A stretch of 64,000 nucleotides of DNA from an uncultured Clostridia bacterium (GTDB lineage Bacteria; Bacillota; Clostridia; Oscillospirales; Ruminococcaceae): assembly GCA_947624675.1 (NCBI GenBank), contig CANQLI010000010.1:1-64000 (forward strand). The letters run 5' to 3'. The notes beneath the pieces are model-generated. The model searched no databases, had not been told where the DNA came from, and saw nothing but the letters and a program-made list of their open reading frames with translations. The stretch's first letter is position 1, and each line of letters starts with the position of its first letter. The position numbers were made by a program, and so were the translations under genes. Of this stretch, positions 46,990-54,484 are shown piece by piece.

Positions 46990-47481
46990 CTAAACTTTCA
47001 AGACTTTTTTTACAGTTTTCTTCGATTTTTTTCTTAATTTCACTTTATGAGAAAGAAATTTGTTACTTTTAAGCTTTATTTTAGATAAAATAGGATAAAT
47101 CGCCTTAAGATAAACCTTGTTATATAACTTATAATACACTCTCCTGAGAAAAGCCCTTATAACATCTCTTGTCTTTGTGATAAACCTTCTGACTATTTCT
47201 CCGACCGTAAAAATATAAAGGAAAAAACCTGCGAGAGCTCCAATTATAAGAAAAGCTCTTAGCTGTCCTACTGCGGAGGTCATAGAGAAAACAAAAAACC
47301 AGAATCCGCAAAAAAGCATAAAGACAAAATCCTCTATGAAGACCAGCCACGATTTATGTGGAAAAATTATCCGCACCACTCTTAATGCGTCAAAAACAAC
47401 ACCAAATATTATTCCGATAACTACAGATTTAAAAAGCAACAAAAGCTCATATGAGAGCCCGAACATATATGTAGGCGTCAT
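46990..47481 (-). CDS. yabQ: spore cortex biosynthesis protein YabQ
   Basis: A 163-residue membrane protein with about four N-terminal helices (LLLFKSVVIGIIFGVVFDAL, RIIFPHKSWLVFIEDFVFML) and a strongly basic C-terminal tail. YabQ sits in the outer forespore membrane and is needed for cortex formation in Bacillus. Its ATG overlaps the yabP stop by four bases. Confidence 0.85.
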   Translation of the reverse strand: MTPTYMFGLSYELLLLFKSVVIGIIFGVVFDALRVVRIIFPHKSWLVFIEDFVFMLFCGFWFFVFSMTSAVGQLRAFLIIGALAGFFLYIFTVGEIVRRFITKTRDVIRAFLRRVYYKLYNKVYLKAIYPILSKIKLKSNKFLSHKVKLRKKSKKTVKKVLKV

Positions 47482-47768
47482 CTTAAAATCCTTTTAAGCC
47501 TTCCCGGTTTTTTGGTGAGCTTTCTGTTTGTATAAGAAACCGTTTTAATATTTCCGACTATCTCCGCCGCACCCGTATTTACATTTACCGAATTGACGTG
47601 TAAAAGCCTTCCCTTTACAATAAGCTCCCCGAGCGTTGTAAAAAGAACGATCTGTTCCTCGTTAAAGCTGTCTATATCAGTAACCCCGGTCAAGGTGAGC
47701 CGCTCTGCGTTTTCGAGCTTAAGACTTGAAAATGCAGAGGATTTATTTTCTGCCAAACGCTCTGTCAA
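47478..47768 (-). CDS. yabP: sporulation protein YabP
   Basis: A 96-residue protein with the YabP/YqfC fold: ENAERLTLTGVTDIDSFNEE, VLFTTLGELIVKGRLLHVNS and NTGAAEIVGNIKTVSY. YabP acts with YabQ in cortex assembly. The longest frame begins at an ATG at 47807 that has no Shine-Dalgarno; a TTG at 47768 has GGAGG 8 nt upstream and better matches family length, so it is chosen. First gene of the operon. Confidence 0.8.
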   Translation of the reverse strand: MTERLAENKSSAFSSLKLENAERLTLTGVTDIDSFNEEQIVLFTTLGELIVKGRLLHVNSVNVNTGAAEIVGNIKTVSYTNRKLTKKPGRLKRILR

Positions 47769-47859
47769 ATTTATCTCCTCCGTTAAAATGATTCTATTTT
47801 TATTCATATTGCATAAATCAGCCGTTTATTCCTTGTGTATAATGCCGAGGAGAAAAAAC

Positions 47860-47888
47860 TTGAAAAAAACCAAGACCGCTGATATAAT
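47860..47888 (+). promoter_or_regulatory. promoter of the GH74 gene
   Basis: TTGAAA (47860-47865), a 17-nt spacer and TATAAT (47883-47888), 39 nt before the ATG. The divergent yabP gene starts about 90 nt away and would be expected to use a mother-cell sigma factor. Confidence 0.75.
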
Positions 47889-47927
47889 TAAACTGGTAAT
47901 ATCCATAATCTTACAAGGAGAAAAGCT

Positions 47928-50240
47928 ATGAAAACCAAAAGAATTTTTACCGCTGTCGCAGCGGCTGTTATCGCATTGAGCGCACTTTCAGGCTGCTCGG
48001 ACGAAGATGACAAAAAAACAGACACATTTGAACAAAAAGACCTGTACAATCACGAAACCGTGACTGAGACAGGTTTTAATTGGAGCAACGCTACCATAAT
48101 GGGAGGCGGCTTTATCCCGGGAATGGTCTATAACGAAAGCGAAGAAGGTCTGGTGTATGTAAAGACCGATATTGGCGGCGCTTATCGAAAGAAAAAAGGC
48201 GAGGATAAATGGACCTGTATAACCGACAGCTTCGGAAGCGAGGATGACAATTCTAACGACTGGAACTATAACTGTATCGAGAGCATAGCCACCGACCCGA
48301 TCGAGCCACAGAGGGTATATATGTCCTGTGGAACATCTTACGGTGGAGACGGCTGTATAATGTATTCCTACGACTACGGTGATCACTGGTCAAAGGTCGA
48401 TTTCGATTTTTATATGGGCGGAAACGACTGGGGAAGAAACTGCGGCGAGCGTCTTATGGTAGACCCTAATGACAACAGTATAATCTATTATGCGTCCCAC
48501 GCAGACGGCTTGTTCATATCAAAGGATTACGGTAAGACTTGGAACAATATAGAAGCTTTCCCCTCAAAGGGCAGCTATACCGATGATTCTTATGTTTACG
48601 GAATACTCTGGGTCTCGCCGGATAAATCAAGCGCTAAGAAGGGCGAACAGACAAAGAGGATATTCTGCGGCGTTGCCGAAAAAGAAGGCGAAAAAATATA
48701 TGTGACCGAGGACGGCGGAAAAACATGGGACAAGATAAAAAATCCGTATGCGGATGACATCGGCCGCAAGAAGTACTTCCCGAATCAGGGAAAGGTCTCA
48801 CAGGACGGAAATCTTTATGTGACATATTCCTCACAAGTGACACAGGAAAAAAATCCGACTATGGGAATAGTATGTAAGTACAATATAAAGGATAAAGAGT
48901 GGAGCGACATAACTCCGTTTACGGGAAATACCGGACACGGATACTGCGGAATAGCCCTTTACAAGGATGAAATGGTAGCCGTGACAACTATCTGTCACTG
49001 GGCCGGTGAAGACAACATACTAATTACAAAAGACAGCGGTAAAACCTGGACAGGACTCTGGAATTACGACGAAAATCAAAACATCACAAAGGACTATAAC
49101 CTTGATATTTCCGAATCTCCCTGGCTTGACTGGCAGGGGCAGCTTAAACTCGGATGGTGGACCTCCGGTGTCGCGATAAATCCTTTTAACCCCGATGAGC
49201 TTATATATGGAACGGGTGCTACTCTTTACGGCACAGACAACCTCACAAAGATCGGTGAGGAAAAAATAAATGTAAAGGTTATGGCACAGGGTATAGAAGA
49301 AACTGCTATATTCGATCTGTACTCTCCTAAGGACTGCGGAGAAGGAACCCCCGAGCTCTACTCGACCTTGGGCGATCTCTACGGCTTCAGACACGACGAT
49401 GTCACAAAAGCTCCGGAGGAACACTGGGGAGTATACAGCTTTAAAGCAGACTCGCTTGCGGTAGCAGGAAACGATCCTGATATAGTTGTAAGAACCACTA
49501 CCGACTCTTCTGCGGCGAAAAACTCCATTTGCTATTCGACAGACGGTACAAACACTTGGCAGTTTGTAAAGACAATGCCAGAGGGCGTGGATCAGTTTGC
49601 CGGCGGAGACGCTGTACTTTCAGCCGACGGAAAGACACTTATCTACAATCCGAAATCAGGCACAGCTAACTGCTATGTGACCGACAACTGGGGAGAAACA
49701 TGGTCGGTAGTAGAGGGTGTAGGCGTAAATCCTAAGATAATCGCCGACGAGGTAAATCCTGATAAATTTTATGCGACTGCTTCAAGTGAGATATATATGT
49801 CGACCGACAAGGGAAAGACATTTGAATCAATACTCTCAACGCTTGTCACCAACATAAATATGGAGGCAAATAAAAATGTCGAGGGCGACATATGGTTAAG
49901 CCTCAATTCCGGACCTCTTTACCACATTGAAAACGCAGGCGTCGGCTGTGAAATGCTTCCTGTTGAGGGAAATATCGACTACACCTACTCGGTATCTCTC
50001 GGCGCTCCTGAAAAAGAGGGCGACTATGAAACAGTTTATATCTACGGTTCCGTAGACGGTAAAGGAAACGGAGTTTACCAGTCTAAGGATAAAGGCAAAA
50101 CATGGGTGAAGATGAACAATGAAAACCAGCGCTGGGGTAACATCAACAAGGATACGATAGAGGCTGACCCAAAGGTCTACGGAAGAGTATACCTCTCTAC
50201 AAACGGACGCGGAATTATAATGAGCGACATTAAAAAATAA
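47928..50240 (+). CDS. GH74 xyloglucanase-type lipoprotein
   Basis: A 770-residue cell-surface protein. The signal peptide ends at lipobox LSGC (C23). The body is a GH74 two-propeller enzyme: MGGGFIPGMVYN, YVKTDIGGAYR with the expected catalytic base D81, GGNDWGRNCGERLMVDPN, many BNR/Asp-box repeats (SKDYGKTW, TEDGGKTW, STDKGKTF, SKDKGKTW) and the family end ADPKVYGRVYLSTNGRGI. GH74 enzymes cut xyloglucan, a plant hemicellulose. No CBM or dockerin is present. The region that usually carries the acid Asp reads SLAVA here (A511), so activity is not certain. It stands alone on the plus strand. Confidence 0.88.
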   Translation: MKTKRIFTAVAAAVIALSALSGCSDEDDKKTDTFEQKDLYNHETVTETGFNWSNATIMGGGFIPGMVYNESEEGLVYVKTDIGGAYRKKKGEDKWTCITDSFGSEDDNSNDWNYNCIESIATDPIEPQRVYMSCGTSYGGDGCIMYSYDYGDHWSKVDFDFYMGGNDWGRNCGERLMVDPNDNSIIYYASHADGLFISKDYGKTWNNIEAFPSKGSYTDDSYVYGILWVSPDKSSAKKGEQTKRIFCGVAEKEGEKIYVTEDGGKTWDKIKNPYADDIGRKKYFPNQGKVSQDGNLYVTYSSQVTQEKNPTMGIVCKYNIKDKEWSDITPFTGNTGHGYCGIALYKDEMVAVTTICHWAGEDNILITKDSGKTWTGLWNYDENQNITKDYNLDISESPWLDWQGQLKLGWWTSGVAINPFNPDELIYGTGATLYGTDNLTKIGEEKINVKVMAQGIEETAIFDLYSPKDCGEGTPELYSTLGDLYGFRHDDVTKAPEEHWGVYSFKADSLAVAGNDPDIVVRTTTDSSAAKNSICYSTDGTNTWQFVKTMPEGVDQFAGGDAVLSADGKTLIYNPKSGTANCYVTDNWGETWSVVEGVGVNPKIIADEVNPDKFYATASSEIYMSTDKGKTFESILSTLVTNINMEANKNVEGDIWLSLNSGPLYHIENAGVGCEMLPVEGNIDYTYSVSLGAPEKEGDYETVYIYGSVDGKGNGVYQSKDKGKTWVKMNNENQRWGNINKDTIEADPKVYGRVYLSTNGRGIIMSDIKK

Positions 50241-50320
50241 TACGTAATCAAGAATAACAAGACACAGATAATCGTTAATGATAATACCGAGTAATACTAT
50301 TTAACTAAGATATTGATTCT

Positions 50321-50929
50321 TCATAAATTAATTACTCTCTTTTCATTAGCGATTATTCTTTCGCTGTGTGTAACCAATATAATTGTTTTCCCTGAATCGT
50401 TTAATTGGTGTAAGGTTTTCATAACTGAAGACGCATTTTCAGAATCAAGTGAACCCGTAGGCTCATCTGCCAGAATTATTTTGCATTTTTTATACATAAG
50501 TCTTGCAATAGCGACCCTCTGCTGCTCTCCGCCTGAAAGCTTGTATACTTTAGTGTCGCGCTTGTCTATAAGCCCTAAATGCTCTAAAATTTCATCTGAT
50601 GATTTTTCGCTGCGAAATCTCTTTTGAACATATTCAAGGTTTTTTATAACAGTCTCATTCTCGACAAGTGCAAAGTTTTGAAACAAAAATCCAACCGTTT
50701 CAGTAAAATATTGGCGAATGTTATTTCTCTTAAATATGTCTTTGCCATCGACCAAAACCGTACCGCTGTCAGGTCTTTCAAGTCCGCCGATAATATTCAA
50801 AAGAGTAGTTTTTCCGCATCCGCTTTTACCCGCAAATACCACAAATTCTCCATCAGAGATGTCGAGATTAAGCTTATCAAACAATACTTTTTCTCCGAAG
50901 CTCTTACATATATCTTTTAATGAAATCAT
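50321..50929 (-). CDS. ABC transporter ATP-binding protein, bacteriocin-export type
   Basis: A compact 202-residue ATPase: Walker A GKSGCGKTT at 34-42, Q-loop FQNFALVENETV, signature LSGGEQQRVAIARL, Walker B IILADEPTGSLD and H-loop VTHSE. Its length and place after a DUF1430-like permease (four-base overlap) fit the lactococcin 972 export group, a LolD/MacB-like ATPase. No terminator was recognised between it and the convergent GH74 gene. Confidence 0.87.
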   Translation of the reverse strand: MISLKDICKSFGEKVLFDKLNLDISDGEFVVFAGKSGCGKTTLLNIIGGLERPDSGTVLVDGKDIFKRNNIRQYFTETVGFLFQNFALVENETVIKNLEYVQKRFRSEKSSDEILEHLGLIDKRDTKVYKLSGGEQQRVAIARLMYKKCKIILADEPTGSLDSENASSVMKTLHQLNDSGKTIILVTHSERIIANEKRVINL

Positions 50930-52899
50930 AAACTTCCTCCTTTCAGGATCTTAGAAACATTTGTCCGTTCGGTTTTAGCAATGTATTTTATCGTGATCAA
51001 AAATTCGACTATCACAAGAGAAACTCCTACAAGGATCGGCATATACCAAACCGTAATCTCGAACATCAATGCCAAAATTACATTTGTGATCACTCCGATA
51101 AATGCAGCGAAAAGATTAAGCAGGAAAATACCTTTGTTTTTCGACAAAACAGAATATCCAAGAATTTTTTTCACAGACAGGATTTTTGCATTTACAACAT
51201 ATTCAAGCCTGATTATAGTTAAAATAATTGCAATTTCCAGAACCAACATAAAACTGCTTATCACAGTGTTTATCAGCAAAATCCTTTCCGAGGTTTCTTT
51301 TCCTTCAGATAACCTTTCGCTCGCTTGCTGAACAGTAAAATCCCATAGCTTATACTTTTTAAGTATCTCATTTTTATCGCCGAAATCATTTTTATACATC
51401 AGCAATCCCATTGGCTCAGAAAGATTTACATCTGCGACTTTTGCAAACTTTTCGCCGCTCAGATTAGAAAAAACAAATACAGTATTGTTTTCTTTTGAAA
51501 ACTCGCTTTTTAGTTCCGAACTGGTTTGTTCATTTAAATTATCATCCAAAAACAATACATCACAGTCTGTTTTGTAGTTTACGAAATCAAAAGTCACATC
51601 TTTTGAGCTGATTCCAAAAAACCACTCCGTATATTGAACGCAATCTTCTTTCTCAATGCTAAACTCACTAAAATTCGGTGGGATAAAAACAGTAAAATCC
51701 GCGTTGGGATTGATTTTATCCTTTATCTCATTTGAAAAAATAAACCGTCTGTCATTTAAGATAATTATATGTTTCTTATCGCCTTTATGGTCAAAAGTAA
51801 GCGCTCTTGTTGAAAACTTTACGCTGTCGTTTTTATAATTATCAAAGAAAAAGCTTCTGCTTATCTGCTCGTACGGCTCTACTTCTTCATCGTCGCTGAA
51901 TGCGGTTTCATCCGGCACGAAATTAACAAAACTGTAATCAGAAAACTCATTAACAACTTTATAACACTCAAGCCTATCCGCTTGTTCAGCTATTAACGGG
52001 ATATTTATTGAAAGAGAGGCTATTGCTAAAATCAATGTTATTGCTTTCATCAAATAGCAGTTTGATAAAAGTGAATCATTTAAATTTGCGCCGTACAATA
52101 TTTCTTTGTATCTATATCTCAGCAGGGTCAAGTTTATCAAGCCCAACGAAATTATAAATAAGATAAATAAGATAATTGTATTTACGATTTTGTAATCTAA
52201 GTAAATATAGTTTCTTAAAATCAGATACGCTAAAATGAACTCTACCGAGAAAACAAGAATGTCCAGCAGCATAGACTTGAAAGCCGTATGCAATTTCGAT
52301 GCGCCCAGAGAAATTCGCACAAAGTTTTTCTTTTTGTCAAACTGAATGCTAAACCAGGTCAGCATAAGCAAAAATAAAAATGCAATTATCCAAACCGAGT
52401 TCATTATCCATACAAGGCCCAGATTTTCTTCCTTATGTATATATGATGTACCAAAATATTTATTAAGCGTAGAATGTATTCGTTCCATTCGAACGCTATC
52501 AGTCGAAAAGTAAAATCTCGTAACTTCAGGATGACTTGAAATCTCAGAAAAATTGTTTGCCACTATATTTGTTTTACCTGAAAAAAAGCTGTTATATTCG
52601 CCGACCTTTATATCGTAATTCTTGCTGATATATTCATAAGCTTCTTTGTCGGCATATATATTTGCGTCACACCTTTTTGGAGATATATCACTCCTATTAA
52701 CGGAAAATACATAAGCTTTAAACTTATCTGATGTCTCCGTCAAAACCTTCGCAAGCTTATCTCTGTCCTCAAACGCTTCAATATCAAGATAATAAAAATC
52801 ATTTGTAAAATACCTGATATAATTCTGATACATCTCGCTGTTCATCACAAAACAGATCATTATCACAAAAGCGCCGATAAGCCATTTGATTTTTTTCAT
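50926..52899 (-). CDS. bacteriocin-associated integral membrane protein (DUF1430-like)
   Basis: A 657-residue permease with an N-terminal helix (about 5-20), an extracellular domain of about 145 residues, four helices around 165-305, a second extracellular domain (about 310-540), and a final three-helix FtsX-like core (about 553-648). The layout and the short ATPase match bacteriocin-associated membrane proteins of lactococcin 972 loci. It could export the small secreted protein upstream or protect the cell from it. An inverted repeat separates it from that gene. Confidence 0.72.
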   Translation of the reverse strand: MKKIKWLIGAFVIMICFVMNSEMYQNYIRYFTNDFYYLDIEAFEDRDKLAKVLTETSDKFKAYVFSVNRSDISPKRCDANIYADKEAYEYISKNYDIKVGEYNSFFSGKTNIVANNFSEISSHPEVTRFYFSTDSVRMERIHSTLNKYFGTSYIHKEENLGLVWIMNSVWIIAFLFLLMLTWFSIQFDKKKNFVRISLGASKLHTAFKSMLLDILVFSVEFILAYLILRNYIYLDYKIVNTIILFILFIISLGLINLTLLRYRYKEILYGANLNDSLLSNCYLMKAITLILAIASLSINIPLIAEQADRLECYKVVNEFSDYSFVNFVPDETAFSDDEEVEPYEQISRSFFFDNYKNDSVKFSTRALTFDHKGDKKHIIILNDRRFIFSNEIKDKINPNADFTVFIPPNFSEFSIEKEDCVQYTEWFFGISSKDVTFDFVNYKTDCDVLFLDDNLNEQTSSELKSEFSKENNTVFVFSNLSGEKFAKVADVNLSEPMGLLMYKNDFGDKNEILKKYKLWDFTVQQASERLSEGKETSERILLINTVISSFMLVLEIAIILTIIRLEYVVNAKILSVKKILGYSVLSKNKGIFLLNLFAAFIGVITNVILALMFEITVWYMPILVGVSLVIVEFLITIKYIAKTERTNVSKILKGGSL

Positions 52900-52930
52900 A
52901 AATTTGTTGACCTTTCAATAATATAATATA

Positions 52931-52979
52931 AATAACAGCATAATTACTCTAATTTTCGTTATTTCATTATACTGTTATT
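52931..52979. repeat. inverted repeat between the secreted protein and the permease
   Basis: A 14-bp arm (AATAACAGCATAAT, one mismatch with its partner) around a loop of about 21 bases. On the plus strand it is followed by seven Ts. On the minus strand it could slow or process the transcript and so reduce permease expression relative to the secreted protein. Confidence 0.45.
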
Positions 52980-53004
52980 TTTTTGTTAAGCTGCTGTTAC
53001 TTTA

Positions 53005-53436
53005 TTAGCCGTTCTTATAATGACTTACTACGGGGCTTGTTTGTGTAAGTCCTGAATAGGTTGGTCTTAGGCGAATATAATATTTCACATCGGAGGTATT
53101 ATGATTAACCTCTTGTTTGCTCCATACATTCCTTGAAGAATAACTGCCCCAGCTAGTAGAACCGCCGCCTCTCTTTACTCCGGCTTTTGAATCGCTCTCA
53201 TACCCTTTCGTCCACGAATAATCCTCATTGAACCAATCGGTATCATAACCGTAAGCCATCATTCCGACCTGTTTATTTGCTGACTTATAGGTTATGGAAT
53301 ATTCCCAATTTGTGGTAAAACTTTGACCCTTGCTTGTAGTATTCTTATCCGTAGCGCCTGCGCCCATTGTTGAAATTGACGCTGCCATCATTATTGCAGC
53401 TCCAACAGCTGCTATTTTTTTAACTGTTCTTTTCAT
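53005..53436 (-). CDS. secreted protein, bacteriocin-like candidate
   Basis: A 143-residue protein with a clear Sec signal peptide (KRTVKKIAAVGAAIMMAAS, cleavage probably after GAGA near 28). The mature part of about 115 residues is polar and rich in Tyr, Ser, Gly and Trp (SITYKSANKQVGMMAYGYDT, KRGGGSTSWGSYSSRNVW, VKYYIRLRP), predicting a beta-sandwich like lactococcin 972 proteins, but without close sequence match that I can recognise. No cysteines, so no disulfides. The start moved in by 30 codons to the ATG with AAAGGA upstream. It lies just before the export-type permease. Confidence 0.6.
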   Translation of the reverse strand: MKRTVKKIAAVGAAIMMAASISTMGAGATDKNTTSKGQSFTTNWEYSITYKSANKQVGMMAYGYDTDWFNEDYSWTKGYESDSKAGVKRGGGSTSWGSYSSRNVWSKQEVNHNTSDVKYYIRLRPTYSGLTQTSPVVSHYKNG

Positions 53437-53460
53437 TTTTGATTCCTTTCTGTCGTTTTC

Positions 53461-53513
53461 CCGACCATACAAATTTTGATTGATTCTTTTTATAACCGTA
53501 CAAATAATATGTA
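53461..53513 (-). repeat. duplicated 53-bp leader, copy A
   Basis: Matches 54179-54231 at 52 of 53 positions in the same orientation. On the plus strand it opens with CCGACCATACAAAT and contains a second related word ACCGTACAAAT 31 bp later. It lies 25 bases before the secreted-protein start, in the same place copy B holds relative to its gene. Confidence 0.92.
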
Positions 53514-53583
53514 CGCAGCTTATCAAACCATTGGAATCACCCCCACCTCATCATATATTTTGTATTCCATTTGTAAATACAGG

Positions 53584-54162
53584 CTATCCCCAAATCTCAA
53601 CCTTCTTCTCCATTAGCTTTTCTAACTCATCATGGTGCTCCTTAAGCGCTTTTTCTAATTCTTCAATATCAGCCTTTGTATACTCCTCCTCCGGAACATT
53701 AACAAACTCCAAATCCTTTGAAACATGCATTGCTGTAAATCCATCATATTTTTCAATAAAAAAGCCATAGTCGTCCTCTCCAAAAATTGACGGATAATAA
53801 TAAAGATCATAACCGACTATTTCGTCCGGATCCCTCTCTGTTTCCTCTTCAAGATCTACATAATTCTCATAATTATTATAGTTTGAAACACAGCAAAATC
53901 CTCCTTCAAAGCCTAAATATGCGGGCATTTTTATAGTGAAGCTGTATCCGTCCTTTTCTAAAAAGTAGCGCTGAAACTCATCGTTATCTCCGCCGCCGAC
54001 ATTGATAAGATCTAATTTTTCAGCCATTTTTTGATAAGGTCTTAGCGTTAAAACATACCAAGATAGATTCCAAATACCAAAAATCAACAGTATAACTATT
54101 AACAATATCATAAGCTTTTTAAACGGTGAAAATTTTTTCTTTTCTTCGGTTTTATTTTTCAT
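53584..54162 (-). CDS. single-pass membrane protein, possible immunity partner
   Basis: A 192-residue protein: a charged cytoplasmic start (KNKTEEKKKFSPFKK), one membrane helix (about 14-38, LMILLIVILLIFGIWNLSWY), then an acidic extracellular domain ending in a coiled-coil-like DIEELEKALKEHHDELEKL. No family recognised. The start moved in by eight codons to the ATG with GGAGA upstream. It leads the bacteriocin-like module and shares its leader with the secreted protein gene; an immunity or processing role is inference only. Confidence 0.6.
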   Translation of the reverse strand: MKNKTEEKKKFSPFKKLMILLIVILLIFGIWNLSWYVLTLRPYQKMAEKLDLINVGGGDNDEFQRYFLEKDGYSFTIKMPAYLGFEGGFCCVSNYNNYENYVDLEEETERDPDEIVGYDLYYYPSIFGEDDYGFFIEKYDGFTAMHVSKDLEFVNVPEEEYTKADIEELEKALKEHHDELEKLMEKKVEIWG

Positions 54163-54178
54163 TTTTATCTCCTTTCCC

Positions 54179-54231
54179 CCGACCATACAAATTTTGATTG
54201 ATTCTTTTTATAACCGTACACATAATATGTA
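54179..54231 (-). repeat. duplicated 53-bp leader, copy B
   Basis: Second copy of the 53-bp element, 17 bases before the membrane-protein start; differs from copy A at one base. The start-to-start distance of the copies is 718 bp. Confidence 0.92.
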
Positions 54232-54277
54232 TATAACTAATTACGCCCCGACCCGACTTACACCTCCCGTCTGTGTC

Positions 54278-54301
54278 GCTGTATTACTTCTCTAATACAG
54301 C
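54278..54301. promoter_or_regulatory. operator-like dyad over the module promoter
   Basis: A perfect 9-bp inverted repeat GCTGTATTA / TAATACAGC with a six-base spacer, overlapping the -10. The TGTATTA-N-TAATACA form resembles GntR/YtrA-type operators. No GntR gene is present nearby. Confidence 0.65.
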
Positions 54302-54327
54302 TTAGCATAATTCCTATTACTTGTCAA
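54299..54327 (-). promoter_or_regulatory. promoter of the bacteriocin-like module
   Basis: A perfect TTGACA (54322-54327), 17-nt spacer and TAAGCT (54299-54304) on the minus strand. A Shine-Dalgarno-like GGGAGGTG follows at 54264-54271 but has no start codon after it. Confidence 0.65.
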
Positions 54328-54379
54328 GTGTTTTAGACAAAAACTTACAAATCGGCTGTAAAAACAGACCAAATAAAAA

Positions 54380-54414
54380 GAGCTGCAAGGGATCCGAAAG
54401 GATAGCCTTGCAGC
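54380..54414 (-). terminator. serC-serA terminator
   Basis: AGCTGCAAGG pairs with CCTTGCAGCT; an inner ATCC/GGAT stem closes a tetraloop. On the minus strand TCTTTTTATTT follows. It separates serA from the next module. Confidence 0.85.
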
Positions 54415-54484
54415 TTTTATAAATGTTTATGTTGTAAAAAAATATATCACTAAAGAATATTCTCGATGCGCATATTGAGAATTA

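Noticed and set aside
50241..50320. Terminator between the convergent GH74 and ABC ATPase genes
   Set aside because: No hairpin of useful length with a T-run could be found on either strand.
54179..54301. CRISPR or phage attachment site from the repeated sequences near 53.5-54.3 kb
   Set aside because: Only two copies 718 bp apart, each with a gene between, and no integrase or cas gene; a duplicated leader fits better.
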